Position numbers and translations under genes: made by a program | Shown here: positions 53,429 to 61,827 of the stretch, piece by piece | Position numbering within the stretch: position 1 is the stretch's first letter | Layout: the number at the start of each line of letters is the position of its first letter | The notes under the pieces: generated by a model | The model's input: the letters and a program-made list of their open reading frames with translations, nothing else | What the model was told of the DNA's origin: nothing | Database searches by the model: none | Source: UBA1858 sp963976865 | Lineage (GTDB): Bacteria > Pseudomonadota > Gammaproteobacteria > UBA4575 | DNA length: 64,000 nucleotides | NCBI GenBank assembly: GCA_963976865.1 | Contig: CAXBLY010000006.1 | Coordinates: 62,001 to 126,000, forward strand | Reading direction: 5' to 3'

Positions 53429-54304
53429 ATGACTATAGATCAAATATCGCTAAATGACATATTAAGCAAAGCTAACAGATTGCTGGACCGGCTGGAATCA
53501 TTACAAGTTCCATCGACCATTTCACCACTGAAGAAAGATTCATTTGCTCTTCGATGGAGTAAAACCGGGGGTGCTATCCCTATCGAATGGAAATGCTCGA
53601 TCACCATAGATAATCTTCTCCATATAGATCAACAGGCTAAACTGCTTTTCGATAACACTCAACAATTTGTTGAAGGTTTCACTGCCAATAATGCTTTGTT
53701 GTGGGGGTCAAGAGGCACAGGGAAATCCTCTCTCATTCAAGCCATACTTTACTGCTTCAGGCAAGAAAATTTATGTGTTATTGAAATCAGTCATAATGAC
53801 TTTTCTGACTGGGCAGAGATCGTACACTGGATAAACGCCCAGTCTCCACAAAAATTCATACTGTTTTGTGATGATTTATCCTTCAGTGAAGACGATTCAA
53901 GCTATAAACAGGTAAAAGCTGCTCTGGATGGTTCTCTCACCAGCCTGCCGGATAATGCCCTGATATACGCCACCTCAAATCGTCGCCATTTACTGCCTGA
54001 AAAATTATCAGACAATCTGCACGCACAACACGTTAATGGCGAGATTCATCATGCTGAAGCCATTGAAGAAGCCATTTCCTTGTCTGACAGGTTTGGCTTA
54101 TGGCTGTCTTTTCATGCGCTGACTCAACAACAGTATTTATCAATTGTTGGACATTGGCTAAAGGAATTCAACATACTGCAAGACGAAAAAGAATATCGCG
54201 AACTCGCACTACGCTGGGCTTTATTGCGTGGTTCACGCAGTGGCCGAATTGCCAATCAGTTTGCCCGCGATTACGCAGGCAAATGCTCTATCGCCAATCG
54301 GTAG
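53429..54304 (+). CDS. DUF815 AAA ATPase
   Basis: 291-residue cytosolic ATPase of the DUF815 family. Walker A is WGSRGTGKSSLIQA near residues 92-105, the Walker B region is KFILFCDDLSFSEDD, and the following YKQVKAALDGSLTSLPDNALIYATSNRRHL is diagnostic. These proteins resemble AAA+ loaders, but the substrate is unknown. It is divergent from the permease-FG-GAP gene with a 61-base shared promoter region, and convergent with msrP, three bases apart. Confidence 0.93.
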   Translation: MTIDQISLNDILSKANRLLDRLESLQVPSTISPLKKDSFALRWSKTGGAIPIEWKCSITIDNLLHIDQQAKLLFDNTQQFVEGFTANNALLWGSRGTGKSSLIQAILYCFRQENLCVIEISHNDFSDWAEIVHWINAQSPQKFILFCDDLSFSEDDSSYKQVKAALDGSLTSLPDNALIYATSNRRHLLPEKLSDNLHAQHVNGEIHHAEAIEEAISLSDRFGLWLSFHALTQQQYLSIVGHWLKEFNILQDEKEYRELALRWALLRGSRSGRIANQFARDYAGKCSIANR

Positions 54305-54306
54305 CA

Positions 54307-55254
54307 TCAAAAATGTTTTGCCAGATCCATGCCTTCATAAAGCGAAGCTACCTCATCAGCATAGCCGTTAAACATTAACGTTTTCCGCTTTCGCAATTCA
54401 CCAATTTTACGTTCACGCGCCTGACTCCAGCGAGGGTGATCCACTTCCGGGTTTACGTTTGAGTAAAAACCATATTCCCTGGCAGAAGCATTATTCCAGC
54501 TAGTGGCTGGTTGTGTCTCAGTGAAACGGATTTTAACGATTGATTTAATACTCTTGAAACCATACTTCCAGGGGACGACCAGTCTGAGTGGCGCACCATT
54601 CTGGTTAGGTAATTCTTTACCATACAGGCCGACGGCAAGTAGCGTAAGCGGATTCATGGCTTCATCAATGCGTAGCCCTTCCTGGTACGGCCAGTCCAGC
54701 ACTGCGCGGCGCTGGCCAGGCAGGTTGTCCGGATCAAGTATTGTTGTAAATTCTACGTATTTCGCTTTGCTGGTAGGTTCAAATCGTTTCAGCACAGGGC
54801 CAAGCTCTACGCCTAGCCAGGGCACCACCATGGACCACGCTTCAACACAGCGTAAGCGATAAATTCTTTCTTCCAGCTGGTGAGGGGCAACGAACTCTTC
54901 CAGGCCCAGCACGCCAGGCTTTTCACATTCCCCTTCTACAGTAATTGCCCAGGGGTCTGTTTTCAGTAAATGGGCATTTAATTTTGGATCGCCCTTGCCG
55001 GTGCCAAGCTCATAGAAATTATTATATGAGGTGATTTTAATTTCTTCTGTGAGTTCTTTCGAAAGCGGATTATCAGTGTCTTTTTTATAATCATTAATCG
55101 CTACACCCGCCGAACTTAATGCAGGAAGACCAAAACTGAAGGCAGCGGCTGCACCACCGGCCTTTTTGATAAATTCTCGACGTTTTTTATAAATTTCGTA
55201 ATCGGTAACTTCTGACTCTGGTATATAGGAATTGGTTTTTGTCTTTATTAACAT
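54307..55254 (-). CDS. msrP: Methionine-sulfoxide reductase catalytic subunit MsrP
   Basis: 315-residue molybdopterin enzyme that repairs oxidised Met in periplasmic proteins. A twin-arginine signal is present (KKRREFIKKAGGAAAAFSFGLPAL). The oxidoreductase molybdopterin domain has the Mo-binding Cys in YRLRCVEAWSMVVPW, and the C-terminus has ARERKIGELRKRKTLMFNGYADEVASLY. Full length. The usual haem partner msrQ (yedZ) is not adjacent; the next gene is an outer-membrane protein. Confidence 0.97.
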   Translation of the reverse strand: MLIKTKTNSYIPESEVTDYEIYKKRREFIKKAGGAAAAFSFGLPALSSAGVAINDYKKDTDNPLSKELTEEIKITSYNNFYELGTGKGDPKLNAHLLKTDPWAITVEGECEKPGVLGLEEFVAPHQLEERIYRLRCVEAWSMVVPWLGVELGPVLKRFEPTSKAKYVEFTTILDPDNLPGQRRAVLDWPYQEGLRIDEAMNPLTLLAVGLYGKELPNQNGAPLRLVVPWKYGFKSIKSIVKIRFTETQPATSWNNASAREYGFYSNVNPEVDHPRWSQARERKIGELRKRKTLMFNGYADEVASLYEGMDLAKHF

Positions 55255-55275
55255 GATGTTTACTTATTTTAGATT

Positions 55276-55857
55276 TTAGAAGTTGAAATGGAGTTCCGTA
55301 GAAATAAAGTCAACATCGTTTTTATCGAATTCAAACCTTTCCCATTCAGCGCTGAAACTTATTTTCTCTGTGACATCAAAATAAGAGCCCACCGAATAAA
55401 ATACATCAGTACCACTTTTATTTGAGGCTGAATTATCAGTCAGGTTTTGACTGCCAGCTTTCAAGTCCCAGTTATATAAACCACCACGCAGATACAGGCG
55501 TTTAGTTTCGTCGATAGCAAAAGTGCTAACACCAGAGAAAAATAATGTTTTGCTTTCCAGTGCGATATCACTCTGGTCTGTTAACCACAGTTCATTACCA
55601 CTAAAAACATTACCCACACCAAATTCCATCTGGTCTTTATACTCAAATTCAAGCGAGAGCAGATCACTCGCCCTGTAACCACTATAGAATTTAAGACCGG
55701 GCTCGGAATAATCGGTGGTAGTGATCGAATAATCTTCCAGGTCATACCAGTTTGTATTCGATATTTTATCCAGCCCCAGATACCACTCTGCCTGTACCGG
55801 CATGGTACTGACTGCACCTAGCGCAATAATGATTACAATCCCAGAATATTTATTCAT
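55276..55857 (-). CDS. Small outer-membrane beta-barrel protein
   Basis: 193-residue exported protein with a signal peptide (IVIIIALGAVSTMPVQA). The mature part starts EWYLGLDKIS and alternates through eight-strand-like segments (LLSLEFEYKDQMEF, RLYLRGGLYNWDLKAG, ISFSAEWERFEF), ending in the C-terminal strand FISTELHFNF. This is the layout of OmpA-like or OmpW-like barrels. It is 21 bases upstream of msrP on the same strand and is probably co-transcribed with it. No ligand is apparent. Confidence 0.8.
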   Translation of the reverse strand: MNKYSGIVIIIALGAVSTMPVQAEWYLGLDKISNTNWYDLEDYSITTTDYSEPGLKFYSGYRASDLLSLEFEYKDQMEFGVGNVFSGNELWLTDQSDIALESKTLFFSGVSTFAIDETKRLYLRGGLYNWDLKAGSQNLTDNSASNKSGTDVFYSVGSYFDVTEKISFSAEWERFEFDKNDVDFISTELHFNF

Positions 55858-55981
55858 GCTACTTTCCCCACACCTTTGCTAACAAAACGCGTTAACTCAC
55901 ATTAAAGACCCAACTTATGTAATAAATATGACATTCCAGATGATATTAGTTTCACATTATCCCGAGTAATTATACAGGGGG

Positions 55982-58900
55982 TTAATTTAATGCAACCCTC
56001 GCATTACGAAACATTCTCATCCAGGGGCTATCTTCGTCCCATTCATCCGGATGCCAGGAATGCTGAACCACTCGGAATAACCGTTCCGGGTGCGGCATCA
56101 TGATTGTAAAGCGACCGTCTGTATTGGTTATCGCCGTCATTCCCTGAGGCGATCCATTAGGATTTAATGGATATATTTCAGTCGGTTCCGACGATGAATC
56201 CACATAATGCATGACATTTAACTTTGCATTTTTAATAGTGTCGACTGCTTCATTATCAGCAGCGATTTTGCCCTCACCATGCGCTACTGCCACTGGCATC
56301 ACCGAACCCTGCATTCCTGTGAATAATAATGATGGAGAATCAGTAATTTCTACGTTAACAAGCCGCGCCTCAAACTGTTCTGAAGTATTGCGAATAAATT
56401 TTGGCCATAATTCACTACCCGGAATGATCTCAGCAAGATGAGACATCATCTGACAACCATTACATACCCCGAGTGCGAGGACATCGTTTCTATTAAAAAA
56501 CAGGTTAAATTGTTCTTTTAACTGACTGTTATATAAAATACTACTCGCCCATCCATTGCCGGCACCCAGTACGTCACCGTAAGAAAAGCCTCCGCATGCT
56601 GCCAGCGCCTGAAATTCAGACAGGTTCCTTCTTTGTGATAACAGATCTGTCATATGAACATCTACCGCTTCGAAACCGGCGCGGTCAAATGCAGCCGCCA
56701 TTTCAATCTGCCCATTAACGCCCTGTTCCCGCAGTATGGCAATTTTCGGGCGTATGCCTTTGGCTATTAATGGCGCAGTTATATCTTCGTTAATATCAAA
56801 CTTTACTGCAGCCTTGAACCCGTGATGATTCGTGTCGGAAATTAACTGGCTCTCTTGTTGGGCACTGTCAGGGTTGTCGCGTAACTTCTGTATCTGCAAG
56901 CTGGGCTGACTCCAGATAAGTTCAAGCTCTGCTCTAGATTCATTTAATAACTCTTTATTATTACTGGATATTATTATCTTCTCATCAGTACTGGGCTCAC
57001 CTAGAACATGGAAACACTCTGTGAGGCCCAATTCTTCTGCCAGCAAAGTCGCTTTTGCCAGATCTTCTGCCTTGATTTGTAAAACTGCACCAAGCTCTTC
57101 ATTAAAAAGGCTTTCCAACGCATTGTTACCTAATGTATTTATTTGTATTTTCATACCACAGCGTCCGGCAAAAGCCATTTCACACACGGTTGCCAGCAAG
57201 CCTCCATCACTGCGATCATGATAAGAAATTACATCTACTTCATCTTTTAACTTATTGATAAATTTGAAGTAGCTAACTAATAAATCCGTCGATTCCAGAT
57301 CAGGCGTATTGGTGTCATTAATTTTGTAAACCTGGCTTAGGCAAGACCCACCCAGTCTGTTTTTCTTCAGACCCAAATCAATCAGAATTAAGTAACTTGC
57401 TCCCAGATCAGTTCGAATTTGTGGCGTCCATGTGTTGCGAATATCCGACACGGGCGCAAAGGCAGATACAATTAATGATACTGGCGAGACCACGTTTTTA
57501 TTAACGTCAGCATCCTGCCATGTGGTCTGCATAGACAAGGAATCCTTACCCACAGGAATCGCGATATCCAGCGCTCTACAGGCACTTGAAAGCGCATTAA
57601 CAGTATCATATAACACACTGTCTTCATTAGAATAACTTGCAGCTGCCATCCAGTTTGCCGACAACCGTATATCATGCAGATTCTGGACATCCGCAGCCAG
57701 CAAATTGGTGATGGCCTCACCTAGTGACATACGCGCAGAGCGAGGCCCCGAGCTAATCGCAATTGGGCTACGCTCACCCATTGACATAGCTTCACCGGTG
57801 TAGCCTTTAAAGCTGCTTGCGGTCACCGCCACATCTGCTACCGGCACTTGCCACGGCCCCACCATCTGATCTCTTGCCACAAGACCCGTAATGGTTCGGT
57901 CACCTATCGTGACCAGGAATTTTTTCGAAGCGACTGTCGGGTTTCTGAGAACATATTCGACAGCATGTCTGATCTTGATGTGACTGTAATCTGCCTCAGT
58001 CTGCGGATTAACAGCTCTATTCGTATTGCGTTCGACTTTAGGCGGCTTACCCAGAAGCACTTCCATGGGGATATCGATCGGGTTTTGACCAAATTTTGCA
58101 TCAGTGACAACCAGGTCCTGCTTTTCTGTTGCTTCACCGACAACGGCATACGGGCATCGTTCACGTTCACAGAGTGCTTTAAATGCGTCCAGGCGGCTTT
58201 CTTCTATTGCTAAAACGTAGCGTTCCTGTGCTTCATTGCACCAGATTTCCATCGGCGACATACCGGGTTCTGCATTGGGGACTTTACGTAATTCAATGAC
58301 ACCTCCCCGCCCAAAATCATGCAGGATTTCTGGCAACGCGTTTGATAAACCGCCAGCACCTACATCATGGATTGATAAAATGGGATTGTTGTCCTGCAAA
58401 CTCCAGCAACGGTTAATGACTTCCTGGCAGCGTCGCTCCATTTCCGGGTTTTCGCGCTGCACTGAGGCAAAATCCAGTTGCTCATGACTACTACCGGACG
58501 CCATGGAAGATGCCGCACCACCCCCAAGGCCAATGAGCATTGCCGGCCCTCCTAAAACAATGATCGGAGTACCCGCCGGGATATCCTGTTTTTCTACATC
58601 AGTGCTGCGAATATTCCCCATGCCACCCGCGATCATGATGGGTTTGTGGTATCCACGCACGACACCTTTGACTTCCTGTTCAAATGTTCGGAAATAGCCC
58701 AGCAAATTGGGCCGGCCAAACTCATTATTAAAGGCTGCCGCACCAATCGGGCCTTCAATCATGATGTCCAGCGCGGATACGATTCGGTCCGGCTTGCCGT
58801 AATTTCCTTCCCAGGGTTCATGCATGCCAGGAATCTGCAGATTGGAAACAGTAAAACCGCATAAGCCGGCTTTGGGATAACCCCCTCTGCCGGTCGCACC

Positions 58901-59854
58901 TTCATCTCTGATTTCACCGCCCGACCCTGTGGCAGCGCCCGGGAAAGGTGAAATAGCGGTAGGATGATTGTGCGTCTCTACCTTCATTAAAATATGAATA
59001 TCTTCTGTCGCGTATGAATACGTTGTATCTTCATTCGCGTAAAAACGCTCACCGGCGTGTCCTGCAATCACCGCCGAGTTGTCTTTATAGGCAGAAAGCA
59101 CGTTATGCGGAGCATTTGCATGAGTAGTGCGTATCATGCCGAATAGTGTGTCGTCCTGCTGTTCACCGTCTATTGTCCAGCTCGCATTGAATATTTTATG
59201 CCGGCAGTGTTCTGAATTGGCCTGAGCAAACATCATCAGCTCAACATCAGAGGGACACCGGTTCAGTGTCGTATAGTTTTCTACCAGATAATCAATTTCA
59301 TCATCGGAAAGCGCCAGCCCCATCTCGGTGTTGTAAGCGGCAATATCAGTAGCCATTTCTTCAATGGAAACCAGGCGCCTCACAGGTGCAGGCTCTTTGT
59401 GCTGAAATAATAAAGATGCTTGGCCCACCTCGGTGAGTACGCTTTGTGTCATGCGGTCATGAAGTAGTCGCAAGACCCGTTTGCGTGTAGCTTCATCAAG
59501 TTTCCTCCAGCCAGACAGACTGAATAACACGCCCCGCTCTACTCGACCTGTTTTTCCAAGCCCACTGTGCTCGACAATATCTGTGGCTTTGGAAGACCAG
59601 GGAGAAATTGTTCCAATACGGGGACTTACAATAATTTGTTCATCTAATTTATAGTTAGATGACATGGCTTCTTCAACGCTTAATAGCTGGCGCAATGTGC
59701 CAATTTGATCAGAAAGCAGGACACCCGAATATTCAGTGAAATAGATCCAGTGAGAATCAATCGATTCAATCCCGGATGCAATTTTTTGTACAGAACCAAG
59801 AAGTTGTTTACGTCTAAATGGCGTGGCTGCTGGGCCACCGCGAAGGATCAGCAT
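55982..59854 (-). CDS. purL: Phosphoribosylformylglycinamidine synthase
   Basis: 1290-residue large PurL of proteobacterial type, converting FGAR to FGAM with glutamine. It contains an N-terminal domain, two FGAM-synthase domains (MFAQANSEHCRHKIFNASW and METHNHPTAISPFPGAATGSGGEIRDEGATGRG) and a C-terminal glutaminase with the catalytic Cys in ALGVCNGCQMM. It ends MMPHPERLFR...W. Single gene, divergent from the AlkB-like gene, with a 215-base gap. Confidence 0.98.
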   Translation of the reverse strand: MLILRGGPAATPFRRKQLLGSVQKIASGIESIDSHWIYFTEYSGVLLSDQIGTLRQLLSVEEAMSSNYKLDEQIIVSPRIGTISPWSSKATDIVEHSGLGKTGRVERGVLFSLSGWRKLDEATRKRVLRLLHDRMTQSVLTEVGQASLLFQHKEPAPVRRLVSIEEMATDIAAYNTEMGLALSDDEIDYLVENYTTLNRCPSDVELMMFAQANSEHCRHKIFNASWTIDGEQQDDTLFGMIRTTHANAPHNVLSAYKDNSAVIAGHAGERFYANEDTTYSYATEDIHILMKVETHNHPTAISPFPGAATGSGGEIRDEGATGRGGYPKAGLCGFTVSNLQIPGMHEPWEGNYGKPDRIVSALDIMIEGPIGAAAFNNEFGRPNLLGYFRTFEQEVKGVVRGYHKPIMIAGGMGNIRSTDVEKQDIPAGTPIIVLGGPAMLIGLGGGAASSMASGSSHEQLDFASVQRENPEMERRCQEVINRCWSLQDNNPILSIHDVGAGGLSNALPEILHDFGRGGVIELRKVPNAEPGMSPMEIWCNEAQERYVLAIEESRLDAFKALCERERCPYAVVGEATEKQDLVVTDAKFGQNPIDIPMEVLLGKPPKVERNTNRAVNPQTEADYSHIKIRHAVEYVLRNPTVASKKFLVTIGDRTITGLVARDQMVGPWQVPVADVAVTASSFKGYTGEAMSMGERSPIAISSGPRSARMSLGEAITNLLAADVQNLHDIRLSANWMAAASYSNEDSVLYDTVNALSSACRALDIAIPVGKDSLSMQTTWQDADVNKNVVSPVSLIVSAFAPVSDIRNTWTPQIRTDLGASYLILIDLGLKKNRLGGSCLSQVYKINDTNTPDLESTDLLVSYFKFINKLKDEVDVISYHDRSDGGLLATVCEMAFAGRCGMKIQINTLGNNALESLFNEELGAVLQIKAEDLAKATLLAEELGLTECFHVLGEPSTDEKIIISSNNKELLNESRAELELIWSQPSLQIQKLRDNPDSAQQESQLISDTNHHGFKAAVKFDINEDITAPLIAKGIRPKIAILREQGVNGQIEMAAAFDRAGFEAVDVHMTDLLSQRRNLSEFQALAACGGFSYGDVLGAGNGWASSILYNSQLKEQFNLFFNRNDVLALGVCNGCQMMSHLAEIIPGSELWPKFIRNTSEQFEARLVNVEITDSPSLLFTGMQGSVMPVAVAHGEGKIAADNEAVDTIKNAKLNVMHYVDSSSEPTEIYPLNPNGSPQGMTAITNTDGRFTIMMPHPERLFRVVQHSWHPDEWDEDSPWMRMFRNARVALN

Positions 59855-60069
59855 AATGTCTGAAGCTCGAATAAATAGTTAGAAAATATTCTCAAGAAGG
59901 TCGTTATAGTAGCTGAATCTGTGTTGTGAAACACGTGTAAAATATTAATTCTGATGTGACTGGAATGTAACCAGCATGGTCGCCAGCTAACAAGAAAAGC
60001 ATTGCCATCCGCACATGCATTAACAGGACAAAACCTCTGGCATAAAGAATCTTACATGGTAATAGAATA

Positions 60070-60660
60070 ATGTCGTTACACGAAAACATACTCCCTGTTG
60101 ATGGAGAAGCTTATTTAGACAACGAATATTTTTCAACGCATCTGGCCGCTGACTACTTCAACAGCCTGAATAATGAAATAAACTGGCAGCACAAAGAGAT
60201 TCGCCTGTTTGGAAGATTCATTCTTCAGCCACGTCTAATTGCCTGGCATGGAGACCCGAACATCATCCTTAAATACTCCAGCCTTGAGCTAACCACAAAA
60301 CCCTGGACCAATACGCTAAGAGAAATTAAAATCAATATAGAAGCCAGGCTTGGCTATCATTTCAATGCCGTATTTCTAAATTATTATCGAAATGGCCATG
60401 ACTATATGGGCTGGCACCGTGACAACGAGAGAGTACACGGCCTGCAACCGCTCATTATCTCTGTCAGCCTGGGGGCCAAACGGGTCTTCAAGTTCCGCCA
60501 CTACCACAATAAACAGCTCGTTAAAAAATTTGAACTGAATAATGGCAGTTTATTAATTATGAAAGGCGACACCCAAAACAACTGGAGCCATTCACTCCCT
60601 AAGGCACTAAAAATTACAGAACCCAGAATTAACCTCACATTTCGCAATATTCTTCTTTAG
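60070..60660 (+). CDS. AlkB-like 2OG-Fe(II) dioxygenase
   Basis: 196-residue alpha-ketoglutarate/iron oxygenase of the AlkB superfamily, probably nucleic-acid repair. The iron ligands are His and Asp in MGWHRDNERVHG and a distal His in NNWSHSLPKALK. The 2OG-binding Arg appears in the closing EPRINLTFRNI. 'YYRNGHDYMGWHRD' and 'ISVSLGAKRVFKFRH' match the ALKBH2/3-like clade rather than E. coli AlkB. Divergent from purL and followed by tmRNA. Confidence 0.93.
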   Translation: MSLHENILPVDGEAYLDNEYFSTHLAADYFNSLNNEINWQHKEIRLFGRFILQPRLIAWHGDPNIILKYSSLELTTKPWTNTLREIKINIEARLGYHFNAVFLNYYRNGHDYMGWHRDNERVHGLQPLIISVSLGAKRVFKFRHYHNKQLVKKFELNNGSLLIMKGDTQNNWSHSLPKALKITEPRINLTFRNILL

Positions 60661-60756
60661 TAGCAACGCCTTTTGTGCAATATTCACCCGATTTCATGAG
60701 ATTCTCATATAGATTCAGCAACTTTTAGGCTAGACTGGAGTCTTACAAAGAGTACT

Positions 60757-61116
60757 GGGGGCGATCCGGCTTTCGACGTGGGTAGCCGATCTCTAGGTGC
60801 ATGCCGAGGATGTAGTTCACCTCGTTAAATAAAACTGCAAACATATAGTCGCAAACGACGACAACTTTGCTCTAGCTGCTTAAAAACCAGTTTTAGAGTC
60901 GTCCGCCCTAGTGAGCTTGCGCGTTAGGAACCGGGCGTCACCTTAGCAAGATCGTGGAGAAGTCTGCCTAAAACGGATCCATTAAACAAAGCTTAGGATC
61001 GCAGTTAAACGCCCTGAACGTTGGACCTTAACTGTTAAATTAAAAACGTAACTAAGCATGTAGTACCGAAAGTGAAGAACTTGCGGACGCGGGTTCAATT
61101 CCCGCCGCCTCCACCA
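60757..61116 (+). ncRNA. ssrA: Transfer-messenger RNA (tmRNA)
   Basis: One-piece tmRNA, about 360 nucleotides, that rescues stalled ribosomes. The 5' end GGGGGCG pairs with CGCCTCC before the encoded ACCA at the 3' end. The sequence TTTCGACGTGGG near the start and GGTTCAATTCCC in the T-arm are standard. The internal reading frame encodes the tag. The boundaries rest on acceptor pairing. Confidence 0.96.
60851..60883 (+). other. tmRNA tag reading frame ANDDNFALAA
   Basis: GCA AAC GAC GAC AAC TTT GCT CTA GCT GCT TAA within the tmRNA gives the tag ANDDNFALAA. The closing ALAA is the usual recognition signal for ClpXP/ClpAP and related proteases. Confidence 0.93.
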
Positions 61117-61179
61117 AATTAGGATTCATATCGTCTCTATCGAGTAGATAAGTAGTCAACCAAATTAGTTTTTTTTGAT

Positions 61180-61791
61180 TTATTGTTTATTACTTTTATC
61201 TATTTCAATTAATACTTCGTTACGACGGAGTAATGGAAGCGTCCAGGGAGGATTGTAAAATGCGTAGACAGGATCTGACAGGACGTTAATTCCTTTTTCC
61301 AGCAAATATGACTTTAGCTTATTTTCATTTGAAGCAATGTTTTTATTTGAATTTATCCCTGAAAATTGGATTACAGCAAAATCTTTTGAGGGGATTTCTT
61401 TAAGAATAACTTTGTTATTATTTGGCTTTGGTAGAGTATCTATAGAATACTCAGCAGGCATGATAAAATTAATTGTCCATCCATCATCCGCAACAAATTG
61501 ACTAACTGGTGCCGTCATTGCAATATTCTGGTTTTGTTGCTGTGTCACAGGCGCAGTCATTGAAATGCTGCTATTGTTTAAATTTTTGCCAAAAATATAA
61601 TCAGCCAAGAGTCGAAAACCCTGACGTATTGCTTCCTTTCGTTCACCTTGCACGGTTACCTCTGCAGTTATCATTGAATTGTATTTCCGAATCTCAATTT
61701 TGCCTTCAGATGATTGAACTTGATATTTTGGATGTTCAACTCTGCTCATGATTGGCCCCAATGAAGTTAGACCTACTAAAGCCATGATCAT
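61180..61791 (-). CDS. SOUL haem-binding family protein
   Basis: 203-residue SOUL-family protein with an N-terminal hydrophobic stretch (MIMALVGLTSLGPIMS) that could be a signal peptide. Signature blocks are YQVQSSEGKIEIRKYNSMITAEV, FRLLADYIFGKN, ISMTAPVTQQ and IAMTAPVSQF. It ends VYAFYNPPWTLPLLRRNEVLIEI, typical of this family. Eukaryotic members bind haem; bacterial ones have unclear roles. It lies 63 bases after tmRNA, convergent with it. Confidence 0.93.
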   Translation of the reverse strand: MIMALVGLTSLGPIMSRVEHPKYQVQSSEGKIEIRKYNSMITAEVTVQGERKEAIRQGFRLLADYIFGKNLNNSSISMTAPVTQQQNQNIAMTAPVSQFVADDGWTINFIMPAEYSIDTLPKPNNNKVILKEIPSKDFAVIQFSGINSNKNIASNENKLKSYLLEKGINVLSDPVYAFYNPPWTLPLLRRNEVLIEIDKSNKQ

Positions 61792-61827
61792 TATAATTAA
61801 GTGTCACTTTTATCCATTTTCTACTCA

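Noticed and set aside
59904..60089. 61-codon frame in the purL-alkB gap
   Set aside because: Hydrophobic but without ribosome site or homology signature; the gap is a normal divergent promoter region.
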